A stretch of 64,000 nt of DNA from Paracoccaceae bacterium. Lineage in GTDB: Bacteria; Pseudomonadota; Alphaproteobacteria; Rhodobacterales; Rhodobacteraceae. Below, piece after piece: positions 26,837-35,719 of this stretch. Made by a program: the position numbers and the translations under genes. The DNA is taken from NCBI GenBank assembly GCA_022763485.1, contig JALEGX010000159.1, forward strand, positions 1 through 64,000. The letters run 5' to 3'. A model generated the notes under the pieces. It was not told the DNA's origin. It searched no databases and saw only the letters and a program-made list of their open reading frames with translations. The number at the start of each line of letters is the position of its first letter. Positions within the stretch are counted from its first letter, which is position 1.

Positions 26837-28171
26837 ATGCGTACATGGTTAGGTGCGGTCGCGTTGACCGTATTGGGTGTTTCCTCTGCAAGTGCCACGG
26901 CGATTGAGCGCTCTCTGCGCCCCAACGATCGGCCGTCAAATCAACAAAGCGACGTTGCTATGACAACGCGGGTTGCGCTGAATGCGATTCCGCGTCCGGT
27001 GCTGCGGCCCGAGCGAGTCAGCTCTCAGCCTGCGGTCGAACCCGTCGCGGCGCATCCCGGGTTTCAGGCCTGGGTACGTGGCTTTCGCAAACGGGCGATG
27101 GCGCAGGGCATCACTGCCACAACCCTGGACCGGGCCTTTCGCGGTGTAAGCTACGATCCCGAGGTGATCCGACGCGACCGCAACCAATCCGAATTCACCA
27201 AGACGATCTGGCAGTATCTGGACAGCGCCGTGTCCGACAAACGGATTCGCAACGGTAAGGCCGCCCTGCGCCAGCACCGCCGGACACTGGAGCGGATCGA
27301 GGCGCATTTCGGGGTCGAAAAGGAAGTTGTCACCGCCGTCTGGGGGCTGGAAAGCGCCTACGGCGAACATCGCGGGGACATGGACATCGTCCGTTCCCTG
27401 TCGACGCTGGCCTTCGACGGTCGGCGCGGCAAGTTCTTTGAAAGCCAGCTGATCGCCGCGCTGAAGATCCTACAATCCGGCGATGTCGCCCCCCGCAACA
27501 TGACCGGCAGCTGGGCGGGCGCAATGGGTCACACGCAGTTCATTCCGACCTCCTACCAGGCCTACGCAGTGGATTTCACCGGCGACGGCAAGCGCGATAT
27601 CTGGTCTGAAAATCCAACGGACGCGCTGGCTTCGACCGCGGCATATCTGGCGCGCTTCGGCTGGCAGAAGGGACAGCCTTGGGGCGTGGAAGTCAAATTG
27701 CCCAGCGGGTTCAACTATGGGCTGGCCAAACGCTCGATCAAGAAATCCCCGTCAGAATGGGCGCGGCTTGGGGTCCGGGACATCAACGGGCGTCCCGTTC
27801 CGAACCATGGCAGCGCGTCGATCCTGCTACCCGCGGGTGGCAAAGGCGCCGCCTTCATGATCTTCAAGAACTTCTCGGTTATCGAGCGCTACAATGCAGC
27901 GGATGCCTATGTCATCGGTGTCGGACATCTGAGCGACCGCATCGCAGGCGGTCCCGCCATCCAGGCCGAATGGCCGCGCGGCGAGCGCGCCCTGACCCGA
28001 CGGGAGCGCAAGGAAATCCAGCGCCGGCTGACCCGCGCCGGGTTCGACACCCAGGGCGTGGACGGTCAGATCGGGCCGCGCACGGTTGCCGCAATCCGCG
28101 CCTACCAAATCTCACAGGGGTTGAAGCCCGACGGGCATGCCTCGCTCAGCCTGCTGAAAAAGCTGCGCTGA
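26837..28171 (+). CDS. MltB-type lytic murein transglycosylase with peptidoglycan-binding domain
   Basis: A 444-residue secreted enzyme that cleaves peptidoglycan glycan strands with 1,6-anhydro-product formation. Signal peptide about 1-21 (VSSASA). The SLT_2 catalytic domain spans about 70-370; the catalytic Glu is in WGLESAYG (about 168-175), followed by GSWAGAMGHTQFIPTSY and the FTGDGKRDIW segment. A PG_binding_1 domain (about 383-441, RRLTRAGFDTQGVDGQIG, then TVAAIRAYQ) ends the protein. It is transcribed alone and closed by a strong bidirectional terminator. Confidence 0.93.
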   Translation: MRTWLGAVALTVLGVSSASATAIERSLRPNDRPSNQQSDVAMTTRVALNAIPRPVLRPERVSSQPAVEPVAAHPGFQAWVRGFRKRAMAQGITATTLDRAFRGVSYDPEVIRRDRNQSEFTKTIWQYLDSAVSDKRIRNGKAALRQHRRTLERIEAHFGVEKEVVTAVWGLESAYGEHRGDMDIVRSLSTLAFDGRRGKFFESQLIAALKILQSGDVAPRNMTGSWAGAMGHTQFIPTSYQAYAVDFTGDGKRDIWSENPTDALASTAAYLARFGWQKGQPWGVEVKLPSGFNYGLAKRSIKKSPSEWARLGVRDINGRPVPNHGSASILLPAGGKGAAFMIFKNFSVIERYNAADAYVIGVGHLSDRIAGGPAIQAEWPRGERALTRRERKEIQRRLTRAGFDTQGVDGQIGPRTVAAIRAYQISQGLKPDGHASLSLLKKLR

Positions 28172-28173
28172 AC

Positions 28174-28216
28174 AAAAAAGCCCCGGTCACCTCACAGGCG
28201 ACCGGGGCTTTTGTTT
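28174..28216. terminator. Bidirectional terminator between converging genes
   Basis: AAAAGCCCCGGTC pairs with GACCGGGGCTTTT (28176-28212). The A-run on one side and T-run on the other let it work in both directions, ending the transglycosylase gene (+) and the ABC transporter operon (-). Confidence 0.93.
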
Positions 28217-28234
28217 TCTGGACCTCTCGGCCGA

Positions 28235-29410
28235 TCAGCTGGGCGACATGCCCCGCAGACGTTCCGAACGGCGGCGCAGCATTTCCACCGTGGTCAGCAG
28301 CGCGATGGAGATCACAACAAGGATCGTCGCAACCGCCAGGATCGTGGGCGAAATCTGCTCGCGCAGGCCGGTGAACATCTGCCATGGCAGGGTCTTCTGA
28401 CCGGCAGAGCCAACGAACAGCACAACCACAACTTCATCGAACGAGGTGATGAAGGCGAACAGACCGCCCGAGATCACGCCCGGCAGGATCAGCGGCATCT
28501 GCACTTTGAAGAAGGTGGTGACCGGGTTTGCCCCCATGTTGGCCGCAGCCCGCGTCAGCGAGCGGTCAAAGCCCACCAGCGTTGCGGTCACCGTAATTAT
28601 CACAAAGGGAATGCCCAAGGCTGCGTGTGCCAGAACCACACCGAAGTACGTGCCCTGCAGGCCGATGCGGCTGTAGAAGAAGTACATGCCAGCGGCCGAG
28701 ATGATCAGCGGAACGATCATCGGCGAAATCAGGATCGCCATGATCGCACGGCGGAACGGCACATGCGGTTGGCTGAGGCCGATGGCCGCCAGTGTGCCAA
28801 ACCCGACCGACAGCAGCGTTGCTGCGGGCGCGATGGTCAGCGAGTTGCGCAGAGAGCTCTGCCACTGATCGCTGCCAAAGAAGTCACGGTAGTGCTTCAG
28901 CGAGTAACCTTCGGGATCGAAGCGCAGCATTTCCGGCGTGAAGGTAAAGAAGTCCTGTGCGTTGAACGACAGCGGCATAACCACCAGGATCGGCGTGATC
29001 AGGAACACGAAGATCGCGCCACAGATCACCCGGAAGGTGTAGTGCCACAGCACCTGACCAGGGGTCAGATACGGGGCCAGATGCGCGCGGTAACGGCTGG
29101 TGGCCAGCCAGAAAGCGAACCAACCAAAGAACAGGCCGAACAGAATGCCCAGCACAGCAGTCGGCAGGCCACCAAGCGCGAAGCCCGCAACGGTGAATGC
29201 AGCCAGCAAAGCCCAGCGGACCGGCTTTTCCTTGTCCGTGATACCGGCACAGATGAAACCGATCACGGCCATCAGCGCTGCGCCGATCAGGATGCCCATC
29301 AGGCCCGAGCCCTGGGCGGTTCCGACAAACAGTCCGGCGAAGCCACCGGCCACAGCCGAAACGCCGGCGGTAAAGGCGGGGGTTTGGTTTTCTACAGGTG
29401 TAAGTGCCAT
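28235..29410 (-). CDS. ABC transporter permease, PotC-like, with extra N-terminal membrane segment
   Basis: A 391-residue inner-membrane permease, last gene of the minus-strand polyamine-type ABC operon. The standard PotC core starts near residue 120 (VICGAIFVFLITPILVVMP). It includes the EAA-loop region SLTRAAANMGANPVTTFF and the late GVISGGLFAFITSFDEVVV. Before it are about 115 extra residues with roughly four Gly-rich hydrophobic segments (about 10-33, 37-58, 65-83, 85-105), which typical PotC proteins lack. It starts 5 bases after the partner permease's stop. Confidence 0.9.
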   Translation of the reverse strand: MALTPVENQTPAFTAGVSAVAGGFAGLFVGTAQGSGLMGILIGAALMAVIGFICAGITDKEKPVRWALLAAFTVAGFALGGLPTAVLGILFGLFFGWFAFWLATSRYRAHLAPYLTPGQVLWHYTFRVICGAIFVFLITPILVVMPLSFNAQDFFTFTPEMLRFDPEGYSLKHYRDFFGSDQWQSSLRNSLTIAPAATLLSVGFGTLAAIGLSQPHVPFRRAIMAILISPMIVPLIISAAGMYFFYSRIGLQGTYFGVVLAHAALGIPFVIITVTATLVGFDRSLTRAAANMGANPVTTFFKVQMPLILPGVISGGLFAFITSFDEVVVVLFVGSAGQKTLPWQMFTGLREQISPTILAVATILVVISIALLTTVEMLRRRSERLRGMSPS

Positions 29411-29415
29411 GTCGA

Positions 29416-30687
29416 TTATCCCAGCTTCACGTTGTCGATGCCGACAATCTTGTCATAGGCCCAGTACAGGATCAGAACGACCACCAGCAGGATGGTGCCC
29501 AGTGCAGCCGCCAGACCCCAGTTCAGCGAGCTGGAGATATGGAAGGCGATCCGGTTCGAGATGAAGACACCTTTGGTGCCGCCCACCAGTTCCGGCGTGA
29601 TGTAGTAGCCGATGGCCAGAATGAACACGAGGATAGAACCGGCGCCGATACCCGGCACGGACTGCGGGAAATACACCCGCCAGAACGCGGTCCAGTTGGT
29701 CGCACCCAGCGATTTGGCCGCCCGCAGATAGGTCGGTTTGATGGTCTGCATCACCGAATACATCGGCAGGATCATGAACGGCAGCAGGATGTGGGTCATC
29801 GCAACAATCGTACCGAACTGGTTGTTGATCATCACAAGTCGTGCATCATCCGCAACCAGCCCCAGCCAGACCAGGGTTTCGTTGATCACACCCTGCTGCT
29901 GCAGCATCACTTTCCAGGCCGAGGTCCGCACCAGCAGCGAGGTCCAGAAGGGCAGAAGCACCAGGATCATCAACAGGTTCGCCGTCCGCGCCGGCAGGTT
30001 TGCCAGAATCCAGGCCACGGGATAGCCCAGAATGATACAGGAACAGGTGATCGCCAGTGACATGATCATGGTTCGGATGAACAGGGTCCAATAGATCTGT
30101 TCGTTCTCGGGGCGCCATTCGGCCCCATCGGCCCCTTTCTGCATGTCAGCAGCATTCAGGAAATAGCCGTTTGTCAGCCTGGGCGAATAGGTCTGGATCG
30201 TGCGCCAGACGTCGGGATCGCCCCACCCTTTGTGGATCTTGATGAACTGTTCCTTGAACGGACCGCCGTTTTCGACATCCCATTTCTTGACCTTGCGGCC
30301 TGCCTTGCGGAACAGCGAGGAGATCCCCGGTTTTTCATAGTTCAGGCGCGAGCCGACACGCGTGTGCAGCTTGGCCTCGGCCGCGGCCTTCATGTCGACG
30401 GCAAGCGCGGCATAAACATCTTCGCCAGGCGCTTCGCCGCTGTCGGCATCCCAATCCTGCAGCGCAACCACGGTTTTGGGCAGGGTCTCGGAAACGATCT
30501 GGTTCTCGACCGAGCGGAACAGCATGTCCGCGATCGGGAGGATGAAGGTCAGAAGGACAAACAGAAGCAGCGGCGCAATCAGCATCAACGCACGCATCTT
30601 CTGCATGCGGAGCGCGCGGGCCAGACTACGCTTCAGAGGCGTACCGTCTGCCGCCAATACCGGTCCGGAAGAGGTTGAATCACTCAT
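29416..30687 (-). CDS. ABC transporter permease, PotB-like, with large periplasmic domain
   Basis: A 423-residue permease. After the first membrane helix (about 33-55) comes an extracytoplasmic stretch of about 140 residues (57-195) rich in charged residues. The usual PotB core follows (TLFIRTMIMSLAITCSCIIL, LLILVLLPFWTSLLVRTSAW-type helices and the EAA-loop TYLRAAKSLGATNWTAFW). PotB of E. coli is about 275 residues, so the inserted domain is a clear extension. It may dock with the binding protein encoded just upstream. It forms the channel with the 391-residue permease. Confidence 0.9.
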   Translation of the reverse strand: MSDSTSSGPVLAADGTPLKRSLARALRMQKMRALMLIAPLLLFVLLTFILPIADMLFRSVENQIVSETLPKTVVALQDWDADSGEAPGEDVYAALAVDMKAAAEAKLHTRVGSRLNYEKPGISSLFRKAGRKVKKWDVENGGPFKEQFIKIHKGWGDPDVWRTIQTYSPRLTNGYFLNAADMQKGADGAEWRPENEQIYWTLFIRTMIMSLAITCSCIILGYPVAWILANLPARTANLLMILVLLPFWTSLLVRTSAWKVMLQQQGVINETLVWLGLVADDARLVMINNQFGTIVAMTHILLPFMILPMYSVMQTIKPTYLRAAKSLGATNWTAFWRVYFPQSVPGIGAGSILVFILAIGYYITPELVGGTKGVFISNRIAFHISSSLNWGLAAALGTILLVVVLILYWAYDKIVGIDNVKLG

Positions 30688-30764
30688 GGGAGTTCCCGTT
30701 GGTCTTGCGCCACGACAGGTCGGGCGGAATGTTGGGTCCTTCTTTGGGACCGAACGTTATGAGA

Positions 30765-30787
30765 GGGAGGGCGTCGACCGCCCTCCC
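30765..30787 (-). promoter_or_regulatory. Intercistronic hairpin after the binding-protein gene
   Basis: GGGAGGGCG and CGCCCTCCC are a perfect 9-bp inverted repeat with a 5-base loop, 20 bases after the binding-protein stop. No T-run follows on the transcribed strand, so it more likely protects the upstream mRNA from 3' exonucleases, or attenuates, than fully terminates. Confidence 0.6.
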
Positions 30788-30806
30788 ATGTCGTCTTGAG
30801 CAGGGC

Positions 30807-31907
30807 TTACTTCGCCAGCCACGCCTGGAACTTCGCGTCCAGATCATCGCGGTTGTCTGCCCACCATTCGTAGTCATAGACGTGAACGTTGCCCGCGTTT
30901 GCCGGATCGGTCGGCATATGCGGTGCCATGTCGATGCCCAGCTCGGCGTGCTTGCCAACCAGCGGTGCCGAGGAGGCGCGTGCCGGACCGTAGGAGATGT
31001 ACTTGGCCTGATCCGCCAGACGCTGGGTGTCGGTCGCGAACTTCAGGAAGTCCATGACGCGAGCCTTGCGGTCCGCAGGCAGACCTGCCGGAACGATCCA
31101 GCCGTCCAGGTCGAAGGACTGCATGTCCCAGAGCATGCCGATCGGCTGGCCCTGCTCGGCGATGGCCGAGAACAGACGACCGTTGAAGGTCGAACCCATG
31201 ACGACTTCGCCGTCTGCCAGCAGCTGCGGGGTTTCCGCGCCGGCGGTCCACCAGACAACGCTGTCCTTGATGGTGTCCAGCTTGGCCAGACCGCGGTCTA
31301 CGCCTTCCGGGGTGCCCAGCACTTCATAGATGTCGTCCTTGGCAACGCCATCGCAGTACAGAGCCCATTCCATGTTGTCGATCGGACGCTTCTGCAGCGA
31401 ACGCTTGCCCGGATACTTCTCCAGATCGAAGATCGCGCAAACCGAATCCGGCTTGTCGATCAGGTCGGTGCGGTAGCCGAAGGTGGTCGAGTATACGATC
31501 TGCGGGACGAAGCAGTCGGAGACCAGCAGGTCACCGAAGTCGTCGGACGCCGAGGTGCCATCGGGTGCGGCTGCCAGGTCGTTGTCGTGATCCAACTCAT
31601 CCGCCAGACCTTCGTCACACAGGCGCATGGAGTCCGACGCAACCGCGTCAACCAGGTCCCAGGTCACGTTGCCGGCTTCATTCATGGCGCGCAGCTTCGC
31701 AACCGCTTCGGCCGAGCTTTCGTCCCAGATGATCTTCACGCCCGGGTTCATTGCCAGATAGGGCTCAACATAGGCCTTCTGCTGGCTCGCCTGGTAGGCG
31801 CCGCCCCAGGAAACCAGGGTCAGTTCGTTGGCCATGTCCGCCGCGAACGCAGCAGGTGCGCACAGAGCGGTGGTTGCGGCCAGAGCAGCAAGTTTCTTGA
31901 AGTTCAT
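30807..31907 (-). CDS. Periplasmic polyamine-type substrate-binding protein (PotD/PotF family)
   Basis: A 366-residue periplasmic protein with a signal peptide (about 1-22, APAAFA). It shows the two-lobed PotD/PotF pattern: LTLVSWGGAYQASQQKAYVEP at the start (key part LVSWGGAYQ), YSTTFGYRTDL in the middle and VVWWTAGAETPQLLADGEV before the C-terminal lobe. It captures putrescine, spermidine or a related amine for the adjacent permeases. It has a very strong Shine-Dalgarno (AAGGAGAGAGAAGG). Stable hairpins lie on both sides of the cistron, consistent with the high expression that binding proteins need. Confidence 0.92.
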   Translation of the reverse strand: MNFKKLAALAATTALCAPAAFAADMANELTLVSWGGAYQASQQKAYVEPYLAMNPGVKIIWDESSAEAVAKLRAMNEAGNVTWDLVDAVASDSMRLCDEGLADELDHDNDLAAAPDGTSASDDFGDLLVSDCFVPQIVYSTTFGYRTDLIDKPDSVCAIFDLEKYPGKRSLQKRPIDNMEWALYCDGVAKDDIYEVLGTPEGVDRGLAKLDTIKDSVVWWTAGAETPQLLADGEVVMGSTFNGRLFSAIAEQGQPIGMLWDMQSFDLDGWIVPAGLPADRKARVMDFLKFATDTQRLADQAKYISYGPARASSAPLVGKHAELGIDMAPHMPTDPANAGNVHVYDYEWWADNRDDLDAKFQAWLAK

Positions 31908-31948
31908 ACCTTCTCTCTCCTTGTTGGATTTACTGTTTATTTTTGGTT

Positions 31949-31968
31949 GGTTCCGCCGAAGCGGAACC
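31949..31968 (-). promoter_or_regulatory. Intercistronic hairpin with UUCG tetraloop
   Basis: On the transcribed (minus) strand, GGTTCCGC and GCGGAACC close a TTCG loop with a C-G closing pair, the unusually stable C(UUCG)G form. It lies between the ATPase stop and the binding-protein start and could block exonucleases or mark a processing point. Confidence 0.6.
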
Positions 31969-31982
31969 GGGCGCGAACCGGA

Positions 31983-33086
31983 TTAGGCATCCAGTGCGCG
32001 GCAATCTTCGGGCAGCCAACCGATTTCGATCTGGGCGCCCGGCTCCAGCCGCACCTGGTCAGGTGCGTTCCGGGTCTTGATGATGAACTCATCATTGCCC
32101 GCGACACGCAGACGGGTGCGGAAGATGTCGCCCATGTAGATGAATTCCAGAACCTCGGCCTTCAGCGTATGCGCATCGGCGCTCAGGCGGCTCTTGTTGA
32201 ATTCGACGCGCTCGGGACGGATAGACACGCGGGTGCGCGCACCGGCCTGAACCGAGTCATGGACAGGTTTGCAGTCGATCAGCTCGCCATCGTCCAGCTG
32301 CACCAGAGCGACACCATTGTTGATCTCTTTGACGGTACCTTCCAGCGTGTTGTTTTCGCCGATGAACTGCGCGACGAAGCTGTTCACGGGCTCTTCATAC
32401 AGCTGATCGGGCGGCGCCAGCTGCTGAATGCGGCCATCGTCGAACACGGCAACGCGGTCGGACATGGTCAACGCTTCGGTCTGGTCGTGGGTCACATACA
32501 CAACGGTAATACCCAGGTTATGCGCCAGGCGGGTGATCTCGAACTGCATCTTTTCGCGCAGCTGCTTGTCCAGCGCCCCCAGCGGTTCGTCCATCAGAAC
32601 CAGCTCGGGTTCGAACACCAGTGCCCGCGCCAGAGCAATACGCTGCTGCTGACCGCCCGAAAGCTGGGCCGGGCGACGGCCACCGAAGGCGCCCATTTCA
32701 ACCATGTCCAGCGCGCGCTTGATCTTCTCTTCCCGCTCGGACTTGCCGATCTTCCGCACTTCCAGAGGGAAGGACAGGTTTTCGGCAATCGTCATATGCG
32801 GGAAAAGGGCGTAGTTCTGGAACACCATCCCGATGCCGCGTTTGTGCGGCGGAATGTTGTTGATCGACGTGCCACCCAGGCGGATGTCCCCATGCGTTGC
32901 GGTTTCGAACCCTGCAAGCATCATCAGGCAGGTCGTTTTCCCGGACCCCGAGGGGCCAAGCATCGTCAGAAACTCGCCTTTCGGCATGGTGAGGTTAAGA
33001 TCTTTGACGACAAGATTTTCGCCGTCATAGCTTTTCTGAACGCGTTCGAATTCTACGAACGCATCGCTGTTGCTTCCGTCAGCCAA
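31983..33086 (-). CDS. ABC transporter ATP-binding protein, PotA-like
   Basis: A 367-residue ATPase that drives polyamine import. It has Walker A GPSGSGKTT (about 44-52), Q-loop region VFQNYALFPHMT, signature LSGGQQQR (about 142-149), Walker B LVLMDEPLGALD (about 160-171), the H-loop VTHDQTEA, and a C-terminal TOBE domain (about 290-360) with VSIRPERVEF. It is the first gene of the minus-strand operon ATPase, binding protein, permease, permease; most polyamine operons also begin with or contain the ATPase. The promoter should lie in the 345-base region upstream. Confidence 0.95.
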   Translation of the reverse strand: MADGSNSDAFVEFERVQKSYDGENLVVKDLNLTMPKGEFLTMLGPSGSGKTTCLMMLAGFETATHGDIRLGGTSINNIPPHKRGIGMVFQNYALFPHMTIAENLSFPLEVRKIGKSEREEKIKRALDMVEMGAFGGRRPAQLSGGQQQRIALARALVFEPELVLMDEPLGALDKQLREKMQFEITRLAHNLGITVVYVTHDQTEALTMSDRVAVFDDGRIQQLAPPDQLYEEPVNSFVAQFIGENNTLEGTVKEINNGVALVQLDDGELIDCKPVHDSVQAGARTRVSIRPERVEFNKSRLSADAHTLKAEVLEFIYMGDIFRTRLRVAGNDEFIIKTRNAPDQVRLEPGAQIEIGWLPEDCRALDA

Positions 33087-33431
33087 AAGCGACCCCCTGT
33101 TTGTTGTTGCGACATTTGCCGCTTGTTTTCTTGACTAAAGCGTGACCAGCCCGGCTATGCAACAAGAATGCGTCGCTTCAGATCACTTTACGCCGTTGGG
33201 CTACTTTCCTAGCAATAAAATTGCTCTCCTGTCAGTGTGGAATTTCCGACACATTGGATACGGGTTTTCCTAATCAACACAGCCATCTGCCCAAAGTCTT
33301 TGCTTTTGCGACACATCTTGCGTCCGAAGTTTGCCGAACAGGAACAGCGCCTCAGCCTTCATCAGATCAAAAAGCCGCCACCCCCGGGCGAATGCCCCCG
33401 GGGATAACGGTTGAAGCGCGGTCGTCTGACC
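33087..33431. other. Intergenic region upstream of the minus-strand ABC operon
   Basis: This 345-base region has no supported gene. Its left part should hold the promoter of the ABC operon. A small inverted repeat, AGCAAT / ATTGCT (33211-33225, 3-base spacer), is a candidate operator in the AT-rich centre. Its right end holds the terminator of the aminotransferase gene. Composition is AT-richer than coding DNA, especially 33190-33310. Confidence 0.6.
33369..33403 (-). terminator. Probable terminator of the aminotransferase gene
   Basis: CCCCGGG (33382-33388) pairs with CCCGGGG (33397-33403). On the minus strand it is followed, after a short GC-rich spacer, by TTTTT (complement of 33369-33373). 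The gap between stem and T-run is longer than ideal. Confidence 0.6.
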
Positions 33432-34826
33432 TCAGGCCGCCTTGAGCAGGTCCTGCTCTTTCAACGCCTCCAGACATTCATCCAAAGACTTGCGAGCGCG
33501 TGCGATCAGCGTGTCGATCTCATCGCAGGTGATGACCAGCGGCGGAGAAATGATCATGCGGTCCCCGACGTGGCGCATGACAAGGTTGTTGGCAAAGCAG
33601 CGCTCGCGGCAAATATAGCCGGCCGTGCCAGCGTCAGCCGCAAAGGCGGCGCGGGTGGCCTTGTCCGGTGTCAGGGCAATGGAACCCATCATTCCCACGA
33701 TCTTGGCTTCACCAACCAGCGGATGATCGGCCAGCTCTTCCCATTTCTGCTTCAGGTAGGGGGCCGCCACATCGCGGACATGGCCGACGACATTCTCTTC
33801 TTCCATGATTCGCAGGTTTTCCAGCGCCACCGCAGCGGCGACCGGATGACCGGAATAGGTATAGCCGTGATTGAACTCACCACCGCCGATGACCGAGGCC
33901 ACCTCATCACAGACGATGGACCCGCCGATCGGCGCATAGCCCGAGCTCAGTCCCTTGGCGATGGTCATGATATGCGGGCGGATGTTCACGGTCTGCGATC
34001 CGAACCAATTGCCGGTTCGGCCGAAACCACAGATGACTTCATCGGCGATCAGCAGGATCTCATACTTGTCACAGATCCGCTGGATTTCAGGCCAGTAACT
34101 GTCCGGCGGAACGATCACACCACCTGCACCCTGCACCGGTTCTGCGATGAAGGCGGCAACCCGGTCTTCGCCCAGTTCAAGAATGGCCTCTTCCAGCTCC
34201 TGCGCACGGGCAAGCCCGAACGCTTCGGGATCCATGTCCTGACCTTCGGCCCACCAGTTGGGCTGGTTGATATGATGCACATCGGGAATCGGCAGGCCGC
34301 CCTGTTCATGCATTGCCGACATGCCGCCCAGCGATCCACTGCCGACCGAAGAGCCGTGATAGGCGTTCTTGCGGCTGATGATGATCGACTTGTCCGCCTT
34401 GCCCTTCATCGCCCAGTAATGCCGCACCATGCGGATGTTGGTGTCATTGGCTTCCGACCCGGAACCGGCAAAGAACACATGGTTCAGATCGCCCGGCGCC
34501 AGCTCTGCCAACTTGTTCGCCAGCGCGATTGCCGGAACATGGGTGGTCTGGAAAAAGGTATTGTAGTAGGGCAGTTCGCGCATCTGGCGGGCCGCCACAT
34601 CGGCCAGTTCGTCACGGCCATAACCGATATTCACGCACCAAAGCCCGGCCATCGCATCCAGGATTTCATTCCCTTCGCTGTCCTTTAGCGTCACCCCTTT
34701 GGCCTGGGTGATGACGCGGACACCCTTGTCTGCCAGCTCTCCGTTGGCAGTGAACGGATGCATGTGATGCGCGGCGTCCAGCGCCTGAAGCTCAGCGGTT
34801 GGCAAGTGATTGGAGATCGCACGCAT
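33432..34826 (-). CDS. Class III aminotransferase, polyamine/omega-amino-acid type
   Basis: The 464-residue PLP enzyme belongs to the group with putrescine-pyruvate (SpuC-like) and omega-amino acid-pyruvate aminotransferases. Motifs: GSEANDTNIRMVRHY (about 121-135), NAYHGSSVGSGSLGG, LIADEVICGFGRTG (PLP-ring Asp) and TIAKGLSSGYAPIGG, whose Lys carries PLP. The enzyme would turn a terminal amine into an aldehyde, using pyruvate as acceptor. Placement between two polyamine ABC operons and after a GntR gene fits polyamine catabolism. A TGATCAAATC word lies 40 bases upstream of its start. Confidence 0.92.
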   Translation of the reverse strand: MRAISNHLPTAELQALDAAHHMHPFTANGELADKGVRVITQAKGVTLKDSEGNEILDAMAGLWCVNIGYGRDELADVAARQMRELPYYNTFFQTTHVPAIALANKLAELAPGDLNHVFFAGSGSEANDTNIRMVRHYWAMKGKADKSIIISRKNAYHGSSVGSGSLGGMSAMHEQGGLPIPDVHHINQPNWWAEGQDMDPEAFGLARAQELEEAILELGEDRVAAFIAEPVQGAGGVIVPPDSYWPEIQRICDKYEILLIADEVICGFGRTGNWFGSQTVNIRPHIMTIAKGLSSGYAPIGGSIVCDEVASVIGGGEFNHGYTYSGHPVAAAVALENLRIMEEENVVGHVRDVAAPYLKQKWEELADHPLVGEAKIVGMMGSIALTPDKATRAAFAADAGTAGYICRERCFANNLVMRHVGDRMIISPPLVITCDEIDTLIARARKSLDECLEALKEQDLLKAA

Positions 34827-34865
34827 GGGATCAACTCCTGAAATTCGCGGTTGGAATTCAGAATA

Positions 34866-34875
34866 TGATCAAATC
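34866..34875. promoter_or_regulatory. Candidate GntR operator, copy 1
   Basis: TGATCAAATC, with the palindromic core TGATCA, lies between the GntR stop and the aminotransferase start. An identical 10-mer lies in the divergent region on the other side of the GntR gene. Confidence 0.5.
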
Positions 34876-34892
34876 CCTGTTTGTCAATCGAA

Positions 34893-35582
34893 TCACTTTG
34901 CGTCGCTCAGCGCCTGCAAAACCTGATCCATGCCCTGCGCCACATCCCGCTCCATCGCAAGCGCCGCAAGCTCGGCATCCTGCTTTCGCAACGCATCCAG
35001 AATGTCCTTGTGCCGGTCCGGAAAGGACTGCGTTCCCAAACGTCCGCACACCACCCGCAGCGACGGCCCGAAGCGCAGCCACAGACGCTCGGTCAGATCC
35101 GACAGGATCGGTGCCCGAGCGTGGGCATAGAGGGTCGTGTGAAACGCATAGTTCAAGCGCAGATAGCCCGGAACATCGCCATTGGAAATCGCGGCATCCA
35201 GCTCTGTATCGATCCGCTCCAGCTCCAGAATATCGGCTTCGCTGATGCGGCTGGCCGCACGGCGCGTTAGCTCTGTTTCCATTGTTTTTCTGGCAAAAAT
35301 CAGCTGTGCCGCGTCATCTTTGTTCAGTTGGGGCACACTGACCCGGCGGTTGCCCTGAAAGGTCAGTGCCCCATCCGAGATCAACCGGCGGATCGCTTCG
35401 CGCACCGGGGTCATCCCAGCGCCCAGCGTTTCGGTCAGACCCTGTATGGTCACCGCCTGCCCGGGTGCCAGATCGCCATAGAGGATCTTGGAGCGCAAAC
35501 TCTGGTACACGACTTCATGCGCAGGCTGTTTCGTGCCGTTTTCTTGTGCGGTCTCGTCCTTTTTTCGGGGCAGGTTCAACAT
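34893..35582 (-). CDS. GntR-family regulator (FCD subfamily) of the polyamine locus
   Basis: A 229-residue transcription factor. The winged helix is at about 22-88 (YQSLRSKILYGDLAPGQAV, then GAGMTPVREAIRRLISDGAL). The FCD domain follows (about 95-222), with candidate metal/ligand residues around NYAFHTTLYAHA. It sits between the aminotransferase gene, probably co-transcribed with it, and the divergent second ABC operon. It is the natural local regulator of both; the shared TGATCAAATC words support this. Confidence 0.9.
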   Translation of the reverse strand: MLNLPRKKDETAQENGTKQPAHEVVYQSLRSKILYGDLAPGQAVTIQGLTETLGAGMTPVREAIRRLISDGALTFQGNRRVSVPQLNKDDAAQLIFARKTMETELTRRAASRISEADILELERIDTELDAAISNGDVPGYLRLNYAFHTTLYAHARAPILSDLTERLWLRFGPSLRVVCGRLGTQSFPDRHKDILDALRKQDAELAALAMERDVAQGMDQVLQALSDAK

Positions 35583-35666
35583 GACTCTCCATCAACCTCT
35601 GGCATCAGCTTGCACGATACATATCAGCGTGAAAACATAAAACTTGTTGCCCAAAGCGGCAAAACT

Positions 35667-35676
35667 TGATCAAATC
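35667..35676. promoter_or_regulatory. Candidate GntR operator, copy 2
   Basis: TGATCAAATC again, here within the longer palindrome-like TTGATCAAA, in the region between the divergent GntR gene and the second ABC operon. It is 44 bases before the binding-protein start. Confidence 0.5.
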
Positions 35677-35719
35677 TTGCCAGCCGATCCAAAAAGTCGG
35701 CACGCACAGGGAGACATGC

